From Fimbriimonadaceae bacterium (GTDB lineage: Bacteria; Armatimonadota; Fimbriimonadia; Fimbriimonadales; Fimbriimonadaceae): 64,000 bases of DNA. The translations under genes were made by a program, and so were the position numbers. Positions 49,541 through 58,279 of this stretch are shown piece after piece. The DNA is taken from contig JAHCHO010000002.1 of NCBI GenBank assembly GCA_026129685.1, positions 372,001 through 436,000 on the forward strand. The letters are read 5' to 3'. The number at the start of each line of letters is the position of its first letter. Within the stretch, counting starts at the first letter, position 1. A model generated the notes under the pieces. That model saw only the letters and a list, made by a program, of their open reading frames with translations. It did no database searches and was not told the DNA's origin.

Positions 49541-50775
49541 TTCGGCCGGGGGTTCCGAAGGTACTCCGCGATCGCGGTCAGGTCGTCTTCCGACAGGGCG
49601 AAGGCGGGCATGGTCGAGTTTGGGCGAACCGAGCGCGGATTCCGGACGAAGCGGCGGTACCAGTCGGGGTCCGGGTGCTTGCGGTGAACGAAGGTCAGGT
49701 CGGGTCCCCCTGAACCCTTCGAGCCGTCCAGCCCGTGACAGCGAACGCAGCCACGAGCCTTGAACAGCGTTGCCCCGCGGGCGGCCAGTTCCGGGCGGAT
49801 GGCGAGGACGAGCGCAGAGTCGGCCGGCTCCTCGGTCAGCATTTCGTCCGCGATCAGCGAGGCGGGCCGGCCGCCGAAAAACGCCCCGACCGCGACGAGC
49901 GCCAAACCCAGGATGCCGACGGTTGGCAACAGCGCGCGCCGGCTCACCCGCTGCGACCCGAAGGGCAAGAGGACGAGGGCGGTCGCCACGAGCCCGGGGA
50001 GGACGACCGCCCCGATCCATCCCCAGCCGGGAACGACCGAGTCGAACCCCTTCATCGCCCCGTGCATCGGCCACACGTACCAGCCGGGGAGGGCGTCGTA
50101 GCCGTTCGCGTCGGCCGGTCCGGCGGGCTCCCCGATCGGGGCGCCGACGGCCAAGGCCATGAGGACGGCGACGCTGAGGGGCAGGATCGTCGCCACCGCC
50201 AGCGGCCGCGCTCGTCGAACACGACCGGGCCATGCCAGCCCGGCGGTCGCCACCACGAGGATTCCCGGCAGGACGAGCCGATGCGCGGCGTACCAAAGGT
50301 CGACCGTCGCCGCGCCAAAGCCCGGCCCCGCCAACACGCGTTCGGAGAGCCAGGGACCGACCCATGGAACCCGTCCAGCGATGGACGCTTCGATGACCGC
50401 CGTCTGGACCGCGTGCCGATCGAGCGGTAGCAGGTTTCCACTTACCTGGAGCAGAAGGCCCGATCCGGCGAAGGCGAGCGCGCTCCACCAACGGCCGCGC
50501 CATTCCTTGCCGTAAGCCCCGGTGACCAGCATCCACAGGATCAGCAGGAGGGCGCCGGCAAGCATCGCGTGGGAAGCCCAGAGGTGGAACGCGGCGAGGA
50601 ACTCGGACGGTCCTCCCCGCGTCAGCATTGCCGCCAGCGAGGCGTGCCCGCGCCCGACTTCGTATTCCCTCCCCTGCCAGAGCCCGACCAGGAGTTGGGT
50701 GACGCTCAGCACCGCCAGGCCCGTCGCGAGGGTCTCGAGATAGCGGGCCGTCGGTGGGCGGGGATGATCGGACAT
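49537..50775 (-). CDS. Cytochrome b6-like membrane protein fused to cytochrome c, with one heme site apparently lost
   Basis: A 412-residue protein. The first 330 residues align by eye with cytochrome b6 and subunit IV: FHLWASH in helix B, NLLPLDR for the b6 SLPWD turn, and AAHRLVLP in helix D. His64 and His165 fit the heme bL ligands. The partner positions for heme bH, 14 and 15 residues further on, are Leu78 and Leu180. The C-terminus is a class I cytochrome c: CVRCH and an axial Met in STMPAF. There is no Rieske gene nearby. It overlaps the parvulin gene by 4 bases, tail to tail. Confidence 0.8.
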   Translation of the reverse strand: MSDHPRPPTARYLETLATGLAVLSVTQLLVGLWQGREYEVGRGHASLAAMLTRGGPSEFLAAFHLWASHAMLAGALLLILWMLVTGAYGKEWRGRWWSALAFAGSGLLLQVSGNLLPLDRHAVQTAVIEASIAGRVPWVGPWLSERVLAGPGFGAATVDLWYAAHRLVLPGILVVATAGLAWPGRVRRARPLAVATILPLSVAVLMALAVGAPIGEPAGPADANGYDALPGWYVWPMHGAMKGFDSVVPGWGWIGAVVLPGLVATALVLLPFGSQRVSRRALLPTVGILGLALVAVGAFFGGRPASLIADEMLTEEPADSALVLAIRPELAARGATLFKARGCVRCHGLDGSKGSGGPDLTFVHRKHPDPDWYRRFVRNPRSVRPNSTMPAFALSEDDLTAIAEYLRNPRPN

Positions 50776-50871
50776 GGGCCGGTTAGTCGCATTCTGGCCC
50801 GAATCGGTTGGGCCGCTCGACGCCGGGTTCGGGTACCGCGCATTTCGGCCCAGGGCCGGTCAAACCGCGTG

Positions 50872-50877
50872 TACAAT
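50872..50877 (+). promoter_or_regulatory. -10 box TACAAT of the cyclase gene
   Basis: TACAAT ends 9 bases before TTG 50887. The first in-frame ATG is much later (50956), so this box supports a TTG start. Confidence 0.5.
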
Positions 50878-50886
50878 CAACCGACC

Positions 50887-52131
50887 TTGCCACAACGCGC
50901 GGAAACGATCGAGGAGTTCGGAACCGAGGGGTTTCAGAACGACCGGGTCCGCGAGATGCTCGACCTGGCCGATCGGCTGGTCGAGTCTCACGGGGGTCGT
51001 CTTGACGACTCGGCGATCTCGGCCGTGGCGGAAGCCACGGGCGCCGATCCCGAGTACGTTCGGCTCGCCCTTTCGGTCCGTTCGAAGCAGCGCAAGGAGA
51101 GTATTCTCGCGCGGCTCCGGACCGGCTATCTCGCCCTCGACCCCTCGGTACGGACGAACGTGGCGGCGGGGTACCTGGCGGCGGTCTGCGCTCTAGCGGC
51201 CGTCCTCAGCGCCCGCTACGGCGACCGCCAAGCCTTGGGCGGCATCTTCCAACTGGTGTGCGTGCTGGGGGCGCTCTACAACGCGGCCATCAGCCGCACC
51301 GACCGGGTCGCGTTGGTCTCGGGTGGCCTCTTCGGCGCGCTTTACTTCATCGGCCAAAGCCTGATCGCGACGATCTTGAGCGTGGAGCAGATACAGCTTC
51401 ACGCCTTCGTCCTCATCCCCTATACCGCCGGAGGCGCCTTGGCGGCCCTGGCCGCCTACCGGCTCTTCAACCGCCACCGAGCGCGGCTGGGGCTGAAGGA
51501 CCCGATCCAGGAGCGGCAGGAACTCCTGCAGCAACTGGTGCAGATTCAGGACAAGCTGAAGTCCGCCGAGCAGGACATGACGTTCCTCAGCGCGGACATC
51601 GTGGGCTCGACGCGGATGAAGTCGCTCGCCGATCCTCTCGCGGTCGAGTTCACGTTCAACGAGTACCACAAGTTCGTCGAGTTGGTCGTCCGCAAGCACG
51701 GAGGATCCGTGCATTCGACGGCGGGGGACGGCGTCACGTGCGCGTTCGCGCACCCCAGCCACGCCTTCTCGGCGGGCAAGCACCTCCAGGTCGGCCTAAC
51801 CGAACTCAACCAGTTCCGGAACCGCATCGGCGCGCCCATCGCCTTGCGGATCGGAATCCACACCGGGACCGTGCTGACCCCCTCCAAGGACGACGTCCGT
51901 TCCGTCAACTTTTCGGAGGTGATCGACGTCGCCGCGCACATTCAGAAGAGCTGCCCGGTCGGGGGCGTGGCGGTCAGCGAGAAGGCGGCGGCGCATTTGC
52001 CGGGAGGTATGGACGCGATCGGCCCGGATCGGGTCGAGGTCCAAACGGTGCGGGCGGCGGTCTGGATGCCGCGCGTCGTGCTCCCCCTGTCCGGGTCGGC
52101 CGCGCCGCCGCCCCTTCCCGAAGGCGCGTAA
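50887..52131 (+). CDS. Membrane-bound class III nucleotide cyclase-like protein
   Basis: A 414-residue protein. An N-terminal soluble helical region (1-75) is followed by four or five membrane helices (about 90-205), a coiled linker, and a class III cyclase domain from about 230. Metal-binding Asp237 (TFLSADIVGST) and Asp281 (TAGDGV) are kept. The Asn and Arg that stabilise the transition state (pattern VNxAAR) are Asp347 and His351 here (VIDVAAHIQ), so activity is uncertain. The start is TTG 50887, set by a TACAAT box. A Crp-like regulator is encoded at 17 kb. Confidence 0.82.
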   Translation: MPQRAETIEEFGTEGFQNDRVREMLDLADRLVESHGGRLDDSAISAVAEATGADPEYVRLALSVRSKQRKESILARLRTGYLALDPSVRTNVAAGYLAAVCALAAVLSARYGDRQALGGIFQLVCVLGALYNAAISRTDRVALVSGGLFGALYFIGQSLIATILSVEQIQLHAFVLIPYTAGGALAALAAYRLFNRHRARLGLKDPIQERQELLQQLVQIQDKLKSAEQDMTFLSADIVGSTRMKSLADPLAVEFTFNEYHKFVELVVRKHGGSVHSTAGDGVTCAFAHPSHAFSAGKHLQVGLTELNQFRNRIGAPIALRIGIHTGTVLTPSKDDVRSVNFSEVIDVAAHIQKSCPVGGVAVSEKAAAHLPGGMDAIGPDRVEVQTVRAAVWMPRVVLPLSGSAAPPPLPEGA

Positions 52132-52194
52132 TGGCGCTGTTACGAACCCCTTAGACCCATCGCTTCGGCGACCCCGATGTAAAGTAACCGGAAC

Positions 52195-53115
52195 ATGAGC
52201 GTCGCCGAGATTCGCAACCTGACCGTGAAGTACGGCGAATTCACGGCGCTCCGTGATTTCAGCGTCGATGTTCCCGAGGGATGCGTCGGCTTGCTCGGCC
52301 CCAACGGCGCGGGAAAGACCACCCTCCTGAAGACCCTCCTCGGCTTTGTTCTGCCAGCACGGGGCGGCGGGACGCTCTTCGGCCACGACATCAAGCGGGA
52401 CGGGCGCCTGATTCGACAGAAGATCGGCCTCATGCCGGAGCAGGATTGCCACATTCCGGGGATGACGGCGGTGATGTTCGTCGCCTTCGCGGGCGAACTG
52501 GCGGGAATGCCCAAGGACTTCGCGGTCAGCCGGGCGCACGAGGTGCTGGAGTACTGCGGCCTTGGCGAGGCGCGCTACCGAAACGTCGAGACCTACTCGA
52601 CGGGCATGAAGCAACGGATCAAGTTGGCCCAGGCGCTGGTCCACGGTCCGAAGCTGCTGTTGCTCGACGAGCCCACCAACGGCCTAGACCCGCAGGGCCG
52701 CGAGGAGATGCTGGAACTCGTGCGGTCCGTTTCTCACGGGAAAGGGGTGAACGTCCTGGTCTCGAGCCACCTTCTCAAGGACATCGAGCGCACTTGCGAC
52801 GAGGTGATCGTCGTCGCCAAGGGCGCCCTTGTCGAACAGGGCCGCATCGAAACCCTCAAGCAACTGACGGCGACCCCGCTCGACGTGGAGTTGCTCACGC
52901 CAAGCGAGGCGTTCGCCGGACGGATTCTTGCGAAAGGGGGTCGCATCGTGCGGCAGGAATCCTACAACTACCGGGTCGTGATGCCAGGCGACGACGCCGT
53001 GCAGATGAGCCGACTCGTGTTCGAAGCCGCGGTGGAATCGGGGGTGCAGTTGCGCGGGGTCGTCCTCGCCCAGCGTTCGCTCGAAGACGCTTTCTTGGAG
53101 GCCGTCCATGGATAA
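52195..53115 (+). CDS. ABC transporter ATP-binding protein (ABC-2 type), first of two
   Basis: A 306-residue ATPase of the CcmA/NatA group. Walker A GPNGAGKT, signature YSTGMKQR, Walker B LLLDEPTNGLDPQ and H-loop VSSHLL are all present; the C-terminal 90 residues form a regulatory extension (PSEAFAGRILAKGGR). It opens a four-gene unit with two ATPases and two permeases, overlapping the next gene by 8 bases. Such pairs form exporters of unknown cargo. TAAAGT ends 9 bases before the ATG. Confidence 0.9.
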   Translation: MSVAEIRNLTVKYGEFTALRDFSVDVPEGCVGLLGPNGAGKTTLLKTLLGFVLPARGGGTLFGHDIKRDGRLIRQKIGLMPEQDCHIPGMTAVMFVAFAGELAGMPKDFAVSRAHEVLEYCGLGEARYRNVETYSTGMKQRIKLAQALVHGPKLLLLDEPTNGLDPQGREEMLELVRSVSHGKGVNVLVSSHLLKDIERTCDEVIVVAKGALVEQGRIETLKQLTATPLDVELLTPSEAFAGRILAKGGRIVRQESYNYRVVMPGDDAVQMSRLVFEAAVESGVQLRGVVLAQRSLEDAFLEAVHG

Positions 53116-54118
53116 CCCGCCCAATGTTCCCCCCGTCGCCGTGAACGCCTCGCCGGCGGCGCCCATCGCCGACCTCACGTACCGGAACTACACCGGCCCC
53201 CTGTCGCCCCCCGCGTTCCGCTGGTGGGCGATCGCGAAGATGACGATGCGGCTCGGGGTCAAAAAGAAGGCCTTCTGGGCGTGGGCGGCGTTCTCGGCTT
53301 GGTTCTACGTCCTTCAACTGGGAATCCTGACGATGCTCGACCAGTTCAGCAGCGGCAGGAACCGCGAGTTCCTCGACCAGTTCTATCGGATGGTCCGGTG
53401 GAAGGACCTCTTTCTGGACGGCTATCTCTCGAGCCTGTTCTTCCTCTTTCTCTGCACGCTGGTGCTGGCGAGCGGCAACATCGCCGCCGACAACAAGGCC
53501 AACGCGTTGCTCGTTTACCTGAGCAAACCCGCCACCAAACTCGACTACCTGCTCGGAAAGTGGACCGGCTTCTTCCTGATGCTGTTGGCGGTGAGCGGGG
53601 CGCCGATGCTGTTGACGTACGGCTACGGACTGATGACGTTCCGGGAGCACGGCTTCCTGACCCAAGAGCCCTGGCTCGTGGCGAGGCTCCTGGGGCTGAT
53701 GGTGATCTGCCCCGCCCTCCTCGCGAGCGTCGGGGTCGGCGTCAGCGCGCAGTTCGACCAGCCCCGCTACGCGACGGCCGCCTTCGCCGGGTTGTACTTC
53801 CTCCCGATGGTGGTGTCTTACGTGATGCTCGCCGTCATGCGGCACGGAGAAGGCGACGCGCTGCCCGTTCTCCAGAACCTGTACTACTCGCACCTCGCGG
53901 GCTTGGAGGAGGGCCTCGGCAAGGCCATTCTGGACACCAAGGGTGGGTTCGCGCGCGCGCTCCTCGGCGGGCCGCGCAATCTGGCGGAGGGAGGCGGCGG
54001 CGACGGCATCGTGGGGCCGCCGAACGGCTACGTTTTCATCGTCGCATGGGCGGCGGTCATTGCGGTCAGCGCTTTCCTGGCTTGGCGCCGGGTGCGGGCG
54101 GTGGAGGTGGTGAAGTGA
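53108..54118 (+). CDS. ABC-2 type permease, first of two
   Basis: A 336-residue membrane protein with about six helices, partner of the ATPase before it. The N-terminal 35 residues are cytoplasmic and Pro/Ala-rich. The first helix (AFWAWAAFSAWFYVLQLGIL) is followed by a charged loop with NREFLDQFYRMVRWKD, then LFFLFLCTLVLASGNIAADN and KANALLVYLSKPATKLDYLLGK, the segment that usually contacts the ATPase in this class. The stop overlaps the next start as GTGA. Confidence 0.87.
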   Translation: MDNPPNVPPVAVNASPAAPIADLTYRNYTGPLSPPAFRWWAIAKMTMRLGVKKKAFWAWAAFSAWFYVLQLGILTMLDQFSSGRNREFLDQFYRMVRWKDLFLDGYLSSLFFLFLCTLVLASGNIAADNKANALLVYLSKPATKLDYLLGKWTGFFLMLLAVSGAPMLLTYGYGLMTFREHGFLTQEPWLVARLLGLMVICPALLASVGVGVSAQFDQPRYATAAFAGLYFLPMVVSYVMLAVMRHGEGDALPVLQNLYYSHLAGLEEGLGKAILDTKGGFARALLGGPRNLAEGGGGDGIVGPPNGYVFIVAWAAVIAVSAFLAWRRVRAVEVVK

Positions 54119-55032
54119 TCGAGCTCCAGCGCGCTTCGCGTTGGTACGGCCAGGTGATCGGCCTCAACGACGTCTCCTGCACGATCGGCCCGGGAATCAC
54201 GGCCCTTCTCGGCGAGAACGGGGCGGGCAAGACGACCATCATCAAGATGATCACGGGCCAGATCAAGCCGACCACGGGCGAGGTCCGCGTCTTCGGGATG
54301 CGTCCGTTCGCGAACCCCGAGGTCTACAAGATTCTGGGCTACTGCCCCGAGATCGACAGCCTCTACGAGCGCATGACGGGGCGCGCTTTCGTCGTGGCGA
54401 TGGCCCGAATGTTCGGCATGACGGCTGAGCGCGCCCGCGTCCGAACCGAGGAAGTCCTCGACATGGTGAAGATGAGCGACCGGGCGGATCGTCGGATCGC
54501 CGGCTACAGCAAGGGGATGCGCCAGCGCATCAAGCTCGCGCAGGCGATGCTGAACGACCCGAAGGTCATCCTGCTTGACGAACCGCTCAACGGCCTCGAT
54601 CCGGGGGGTCGGCGCGAGTACATGGAGATCGTGGACCACCTCGCCAAAGAGGGCCGGACGATTGTCGTTTGCAGCCACATCCTCTACGAGGTCGAACAGA
54701 TCACCCGCAACATCCTCTTGCTCCACCGCGGGCGATTGCTGGCGACGGGCGACGTCCGGGTGATCCGTGGCCTGATCGACAAGCACCCCCACCGCATTCG
54801 CATCGAAACGACCGACCCTCGGCGCGTCGCGGCCCACCTGCTCGACCTCCCCTACGTCATCAGCGTCCGGTTCGAGACGACCGGGGACGCGCTGGAGATC
54901 GAGAGTCGGGAGCCCGACCGCTTCTACGAGTCCTTCCCCAGGCTCGCCATCGAGCACGATCTCCCTGTCCGCTCGTACTCGAGCCCCGACAACAATCTGG
55001 AATCGGTGTTCCGGTACCTGGTGAGCAAGTGA
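54115..55032 (+). CDS. ABC transporter ATP-binding protein (ABC-2 type), second
   Basis: A 305-residue ATPase paralogous to the one at 52.2 kb. Walker A GENGAGKT, signature YSKGMRQR, Walker B ILLDEPLNGLDPG and H-loop VCSHIL. The start is GTG 54115 (VIELQRASRWYGQ), overlapping the preceding stop as GTGA; its end overlaps the next start the same way. The C-terminal extension differs from the first ATPase, so the two may serve different permeases or form a heterodimer. Confidence 0.9.
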   Translation: MIELQRASRWYGQVIGLNDVSCTIGPGITALLGENGAGKTTIIKMITGQIKPTTGEVRVFGMRPFANPEVYKILGYCPEIDSLYERMTGRAFVVAMARMFGMTAERARVRTEEVLDMVKMSDRADRRIAGYSKGMRQRIKLAQAMLNDPKVILLDEPLNGLDPGGRREYMEIVDHLAKEGRTIVVCSHILYEVEQITRNILLLHRGRLLATGDVRVIRGLIDKHPHRIRIETTDPRRVAAHLLDLPYVISVRFETTGDALEIESREPDRFYESFPRLAIEHDLPVRSYSSPDNNLESVFRYLVSK

Positions 55033-55802
55033 GCGGTCTCTACGTGTTCCAATTCGCCTTGCGCGACCTTCTTCAGGTCCGACGGCTGCTCGTTTGGCTG
55101 ATCGTCATCGCGCTGATCGGCGTGCTCGCCGCGTACTTGCCCTCGCTCGCGCAGAACCTGACGCCCGAGGACGCGTACGTTCAACTCGCGGGCGGGTTGG
55201 TCTACAAGCTCACGGCGCTCGCGGCGGCGATCTTCACCGCATCGGTGGTGAGCCAAGAGGTCGAGCAGAAGACGATCGTATACCTGCTGACGCGACCGAT
55301 CCCTCGGGTGATCACCCTCCTGGCGCGCACCAAGGCGGCGGCGATCGTGACCCTTTTGGTCGGCGTCCTGGCGCTGACCGTCGTGAACGTCGCGATCTAC
55401 GGAACCCATGCCGCCTCGAACGCGGTCTACTACCGCGACCTGGTCGCGCTCACGATCGGGTCCTTCGCCTACACGGCGCTGTTCCTGCTGGTGACGCTCC
55501 TGATCAACCGGAGCATGCCGGTGTGTCTGCTCTTCGCCTTCGGGTGGGAGAACGTGATCCCGAACATGCCGGGGGACACGGTGTACGTCTCGGTGTACGG
55601 CCACCTGATGGCGCTGGCCCAGCACCCAAGTTCGGAGGGGTCGGCGGGGCCGCTGGGACTGCTTTCCGGCGCTTTCGGCACCAATCTCATCCCGGTGTCC
55701 ACCGCCTGGGTCATTCTCGTCGGGATCGTGGTGATCGGGACGGGCCTCTCCAGCTTCGTGTTCTCGAACTTCGAGTACGTGCCGCGCGAAGACACCGACT
55801 AA
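55029..55802 (+). CDS. ABC-2 type permease, second
   Basis: A 257-residue membrane protein with about six helices, starting at GTG 55029. Visible segments are LVWLIVIALIGVLAAYLPSL, the VVSQEVEQKTIVYLLTRPIP coupling motif, LLVGVLALTVVNVAIYG, TALFLLVTLLINRSMPVCLL and WVILVGIVVIGTGLSSFVFS. It ends the ABC unit; a terminator-like hairpin follows 30 bases later. Confidence 0.87.
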   Translation: MSGLYVFQFALRDLLQVRRLLVWLIVIALIGVLAAYLPSLAQNLTPEDAYVQLAGGLVYKLTALAAAIFTASVVSQEVEQKTIVYLLTRPIPRVITLLARTKAAAIVTLLVGVLALTVVNVAIYGTHAASNAVYYRDLVALTIGSFAYTALFLLVTLLINRSMPVCLLFAFGWENVIPNMPGDTVYVSVYGHLMALAQHPSSEGSAGPLGLLSGAFGTNLIPVSTAWVILVGIVVIGTGLSSFVFSNFEYVPREDTD

Positions 55803-55831
55803 GGTTCGGTTCGGGCGCTCTCCCCGGACCA

Positions 55832-55875
55832 AGCAGAAGGCCCCCGAGGAAAATCCTCGAGGGCCTTGCTTGTTC
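55832..55875. terminator. Convergent terminator after the ABC unit
   Basis: AAGGCCCCCGAGGA (55837-55850) pairs, with one mismatch, with TCCTCGAGGGCCTT (55854-55867) around AAA; it continues GCTTGTTC on the plus strand. It sits between the ABC unit and the convergent lipoprotein gene. Confidence 0.7.
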
Positions 55876-55884
55876 GGTTGCGAA

Positions 55885-56091
55885 CTAGGGCGTTCCGGTC
55901 TTGACCCCAGGAGGGGCGGCGACCGCCTGATCGATCGTGTTCGCGCCACCGGTGGCCTCCTGCTTGGAGGTCGGGACGGGGGCGGGCGCCGCATCGGCCG
56001 GCGCCACGTCGTTCGGATTCGCCTGCTCGCGGCAACCCACAACGAGAGCCATCAGGCCCAACGCCAAGATGGCGAGGACGTGCTTCTTCAC
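55885..56091 (-). CDS. Small lipoprotein beside pseudopilin 1
   Basis: A 68-residue predicted lipoprotein. The start is GTG 56091, giving the signal VKKHVLAILALGLMALVVGC with a VVGC lipobox; the rest (REQANPNDVAPADAAPAPV) is Ala/Pro-rich and disordered. It begins 7 bases after the pseudopilin gene, so it is translated from the same mRNA. Two other tiny lipoproteins lie downstream of the second pseudopilin in the same way. No function known. Confidence 0.72.
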   Translation of the reverse strand: MKKHVLAILALGLMALVVGCREQANPNDVAPADAAPAPVPTSKQEATGGANTIDQAVAAPPGVKTGTP

Positions 56092-56098
56092 GTTGAGG

Positions 56099-56941
56099 TT
56101 AGCCACCGAAGTAGTTGGTGTCAAAGTTCCAGAGGTACTTCGACTTGTCGACGATCACCGTCAGGTCGCCGTCGGTCGCGGTGGCCCAGTCGGTGCCGGC
56201 CGCCAGCGCGTCGGCCTTCAGGTTCTTCGCGTGGCCGTCAAGCCAGGCAACGTTCGAACCGGAGCCGTCGCGAAGGGCGACTTCCGCCGTGTAGGGCTTG
56301 TCGTTGACGTGGGCGCCGGCCGTCGCGTTCTTGGCCCAACCGGTGTTGGTCCAGATGCAGTAGGTCGGGTGCGGGGCGATGATCGGGTACATACCCGGCG
56401 CCGTCGCGGTCCAGTAACCGAGCTGACTCGTGTAGGTCGGGTGGCGGCTCTGCGTGAACAGGACCGTGCCCGCGGGCTCGTCGGCGCCGGCGGCCGTGCG
56501 CGACTCGGAGCGAGCGCAGTCGGGCCACGGGCTAAGGAAGAGGTAGTTCAGGCCGATGTACGGGAACAGGTTCTGGTTGCGGAACCAGGCGAACGGGCCC
56601 GAGCCGAAGATGTTGTTGGGGTCCGAGGCCATCGGGTCGAGCATCATCTGCAGCGACTTGATGTACGGTTGCGTGGTCCACACCCAGCTGTCGACGCGGT
56701 TGACGCCGTTGTAGTTGACCAGGTTGCCGTAGGGACCGTTCATCATCATGGGCAGACCGTCGTCGTAGTCCGCCGAGTACATGATCGCCGCCAGGCCGAT
56801 CTGCTTGATGTTGCTCAGGGACGACGTCTTCTTCGCCGACTGCTTCGCCTGGGCGAAGACCGGGAAGAGGATGGCGGCCAGAATCGCGATGATCGCGATG
56901 ACGACGAGGAGCTCGATGAGGGTGAATGCTTTTCGCTTCAA
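56099..56941 (-). CDS. Type II pseudopilin/prepilin-like protein 1 (H-X9-DG type)
   Basis: A 280-residue secreted protein with a very short prepilin leader. It starts at TTG 56941 ([18 protein letters not shown]), with GGAGGA 8-10 bases upstream; cleavage and methylation are expected before Phe6. The hydrophobic helix continues to about residue 28. The C-terminus has [20 protein letters not shown], the H-X9-DG-like region of this prepilin family. Its helix shares sequence with pseudopilin 2 ([15 protein letters not shown]). Such proteins are abundant in Planctomycetota and Armatimonadota; their filaments are not well studied. Confidence 0.87.
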   Translation of the reverse strand: MKRKAFTLIELLVVIAIIAILAAILFPVFAQAKQSAKKTSSLSNIKQIGLAAIMYSADYDDGLPMMMNGPYGNLVNYNGVNRVDSWVWTTQPYIKSLQMMLDPMASDPNNIFGSGPFAWFRNQNLFPYIGLNYLFLSPWPDCARSESRTAAGADEPAGTVLFTQSRHPTYTSQLGYWTATAPGMYPIIAPHPTYCIWTNTGWAKNATAGAHVNDKPYTAEVALRDGSGSNVAWLDGHAKNLKADALAAGTDWATATDGDLTVIVDKSKYLWNFDTNYFGG

Positions 56942-56981
56942 GTAGTACGTTCCTCCGAAAGGAAATGACGTGGACAGTTCC

Positions 56982-57032
56982 ACTGTACGCCAGATTACCG
57001 GAAAATTCCCGAGTCAGGGGAACTTTTCAGCA
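56982..57032 (-). promoter_or_regulatory. Promoter and dyad element of pseudopilin 1
   Basis: Minus-strand TACAGT (56982-56987) is the -10 box. Upstream lies a perfect dyad TTCCC-7-GGGAA (57006-57010 and 57018-57022), and TGCTGAAAAGTTCCC (57018-57032) matches 14 of 15 bases of the element before pseudopilin 2. Confidence 0.55.
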
Positions 57033-57238
57033 GATTGTGCTCCGGCGTCTGCTAGGTTCGACGACTCTCCAACGGTCAAGGTTGCATAGGCCCCCGTGGG
57101 TCCCTCGGCAAGGTTCGCCGCCGTCTCGACAGGACCTTCGACCCCTCCGGTGGAACCCGGTGCGCCCCCATTTTCGGGTCTCATTCGTGCATTGACCCGG
57201 TTACAATGGGTTCGCTCGCCACGCGAGATCGGAGTGCC

Positions 57239-58018
57239 GTGAAGAGAACCCGCCCCGTGCTTTTCGTCGCCCTTGGCCTCGTCGTCGTCGCCGGACTCGC
57301 CTACCGGGTCTATTTCGACCGGAGCGCCGCGGACGCCGAGAAGGAACTCGCCGCCAAGGTGCGCGCCGAGGGATCGTGGGAGGCGGCGGAGAAACTCGGC
57401 GCCATGGGCGTTCGCGTGGCGCCGACGATGGCGTCCCTCCTCGAGGAACAGAAGTGGGACGTCCGCATGGCCGCGACCAAGGGAATCCCCAAAATGGCCC
57501 CGGACCAGGCGGTCGCCGACAAACTGGCCGCCATCGTCGCCGACCAGACGGACGCCAAGAGCCTCGCGAAGGCGCTCCGAACGAGCGCCGCCGAGGCCTT
57601 GGGGGCGATGGGCGCCTTTGCCATCCCCCATGCCAACGCGCTTTTCGCGAAGGGCGACGAGGCGTCGCGGGCCATGTCCCTCTACGTGGTGACCCACATC
57701 GCGTACTACCGCCCCCTCGACGCGTTCGCGGCCGAAGACCTGATCCGCAAAGGACTTGCCGACGAGGCCTACGACGTCCGTGACAACGCCAAGGCCGCTA
57801 TCGACTGGCTGAACGACCACTTCAAGAACAAGCGTCCCGGCGACGAGAATCTGCTCGACGCCAAGCAGAAGGAGTTCCTCGCCTGGGTGCGCAAGAACGC
57901 GGGCTGGAGCAACACCCTCAAGACCCCCGAGCAGATCGAGGCGGAAAAGAAGATGGCCGAAGAGGGCGCCCCGAGCGGGGGCGCGGGCGGTGCGGATAGC
58001 CCGATGGGTCCCGGCTAG
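57239..58018 (+). CDS. HEAT-like repeat protein with an N-terminal membrane anchor
   Basis: A 259-residue protein. The start is GTG 57239 (VKRTRPVLFVALGLVVV) with GGAG 5 bases upstream; an upstream ATG at 57206 overlaps a TACAAT -10 box (57202-57207) and is rejected. One membrane helix is followed by helical repeats: WEAAEKLGAMGVRVAPTMAS, KWDVRMAATKGIPKMAP, SAAEALGAMGAFAIPHANAL. The C-terminal tail is Gly/Ala-rich. It lies between the two pilin loci on the opposite strand. A scaffold role is likely, but the partner is unknown. Confidence 0.75.
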   Translation: MKRTRPVLFVALGLVVVAGLAYRVYFDRSAADAEKELAAKVRAEGSWEAAEKLGAMGVRVAPTMASLLEEQKWDVRMAATKGIPKMAPDQAVADKLAAIVADQTDAKSLAKALRTSAAEALGAMGAFAIPHANALFAKGDEASRAMSLYVVTHIAYYRPLDAFAAEDLIRKGLADEAYDVRDNAKAAIDWLNDHFKNKRPGDENLLDAKQKEFLAWVRKNAGWSNTLKTPEQIEAEKKMAEEGAPSGGAGGADSPMGPG

Positions 58019-58098
58019 GGCGCGCCAGACGGAATCGCTTGCGCGAAGACGAACCCACTCGGTTCAGCCGAATCGGCTCGTCAGGAGAGTTCCCGAAG

Positions 58099-58272
58099 TC
58101 AGTTGTCGATCCCGTCCACGGGCATCGGGGCCGGCCGGCCCCCGCCGCGAATGTGCTTGGCCGCTTCGCGATCCTTTTCCGTGATCTCGATGCGCTGGGG
58201 CGGCGGCTCGCCGCATCCGAACGCCCCGAGGAGCGGCAACACGAGTAAGAGCGTCGCAAGGAACCTCTTCAT
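58099..58272 (-). CDS. Small lipoprotein B beside pseudopilin 2
   Basis: A 57-residue predicted lipoprotein found by direct translation. The signal MKRFLATLLLVLPLLGAFGC ends in a lipobox; then EPPPQRIEITEKDREAAKHI leads to RPAPMPVDGIDN at the C-terminus. It has the same length and the same ends as lipoprotein A (58280-58453), so the two are tandem copies. It begins 7 bases after lipoprotein A. No function known. Confidence 0.75.
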   Translation of the reverse strand: MKRFLATLLLVLPLLGAFGCGEPPPQRIEITEKDREAAKHIRGGGRPAPMPVDGIDN

Positions 58273-58279
58273 GGCCGCG

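Noticed and set aside
57206-57238. ATG 57206 as start of the HEAT-like protein
   Set aside because: The ATG overlaps a TACAAT -10 box; GTG 57239 has a Shine-Dalgarno and begins the basic part of the membrane anchor.
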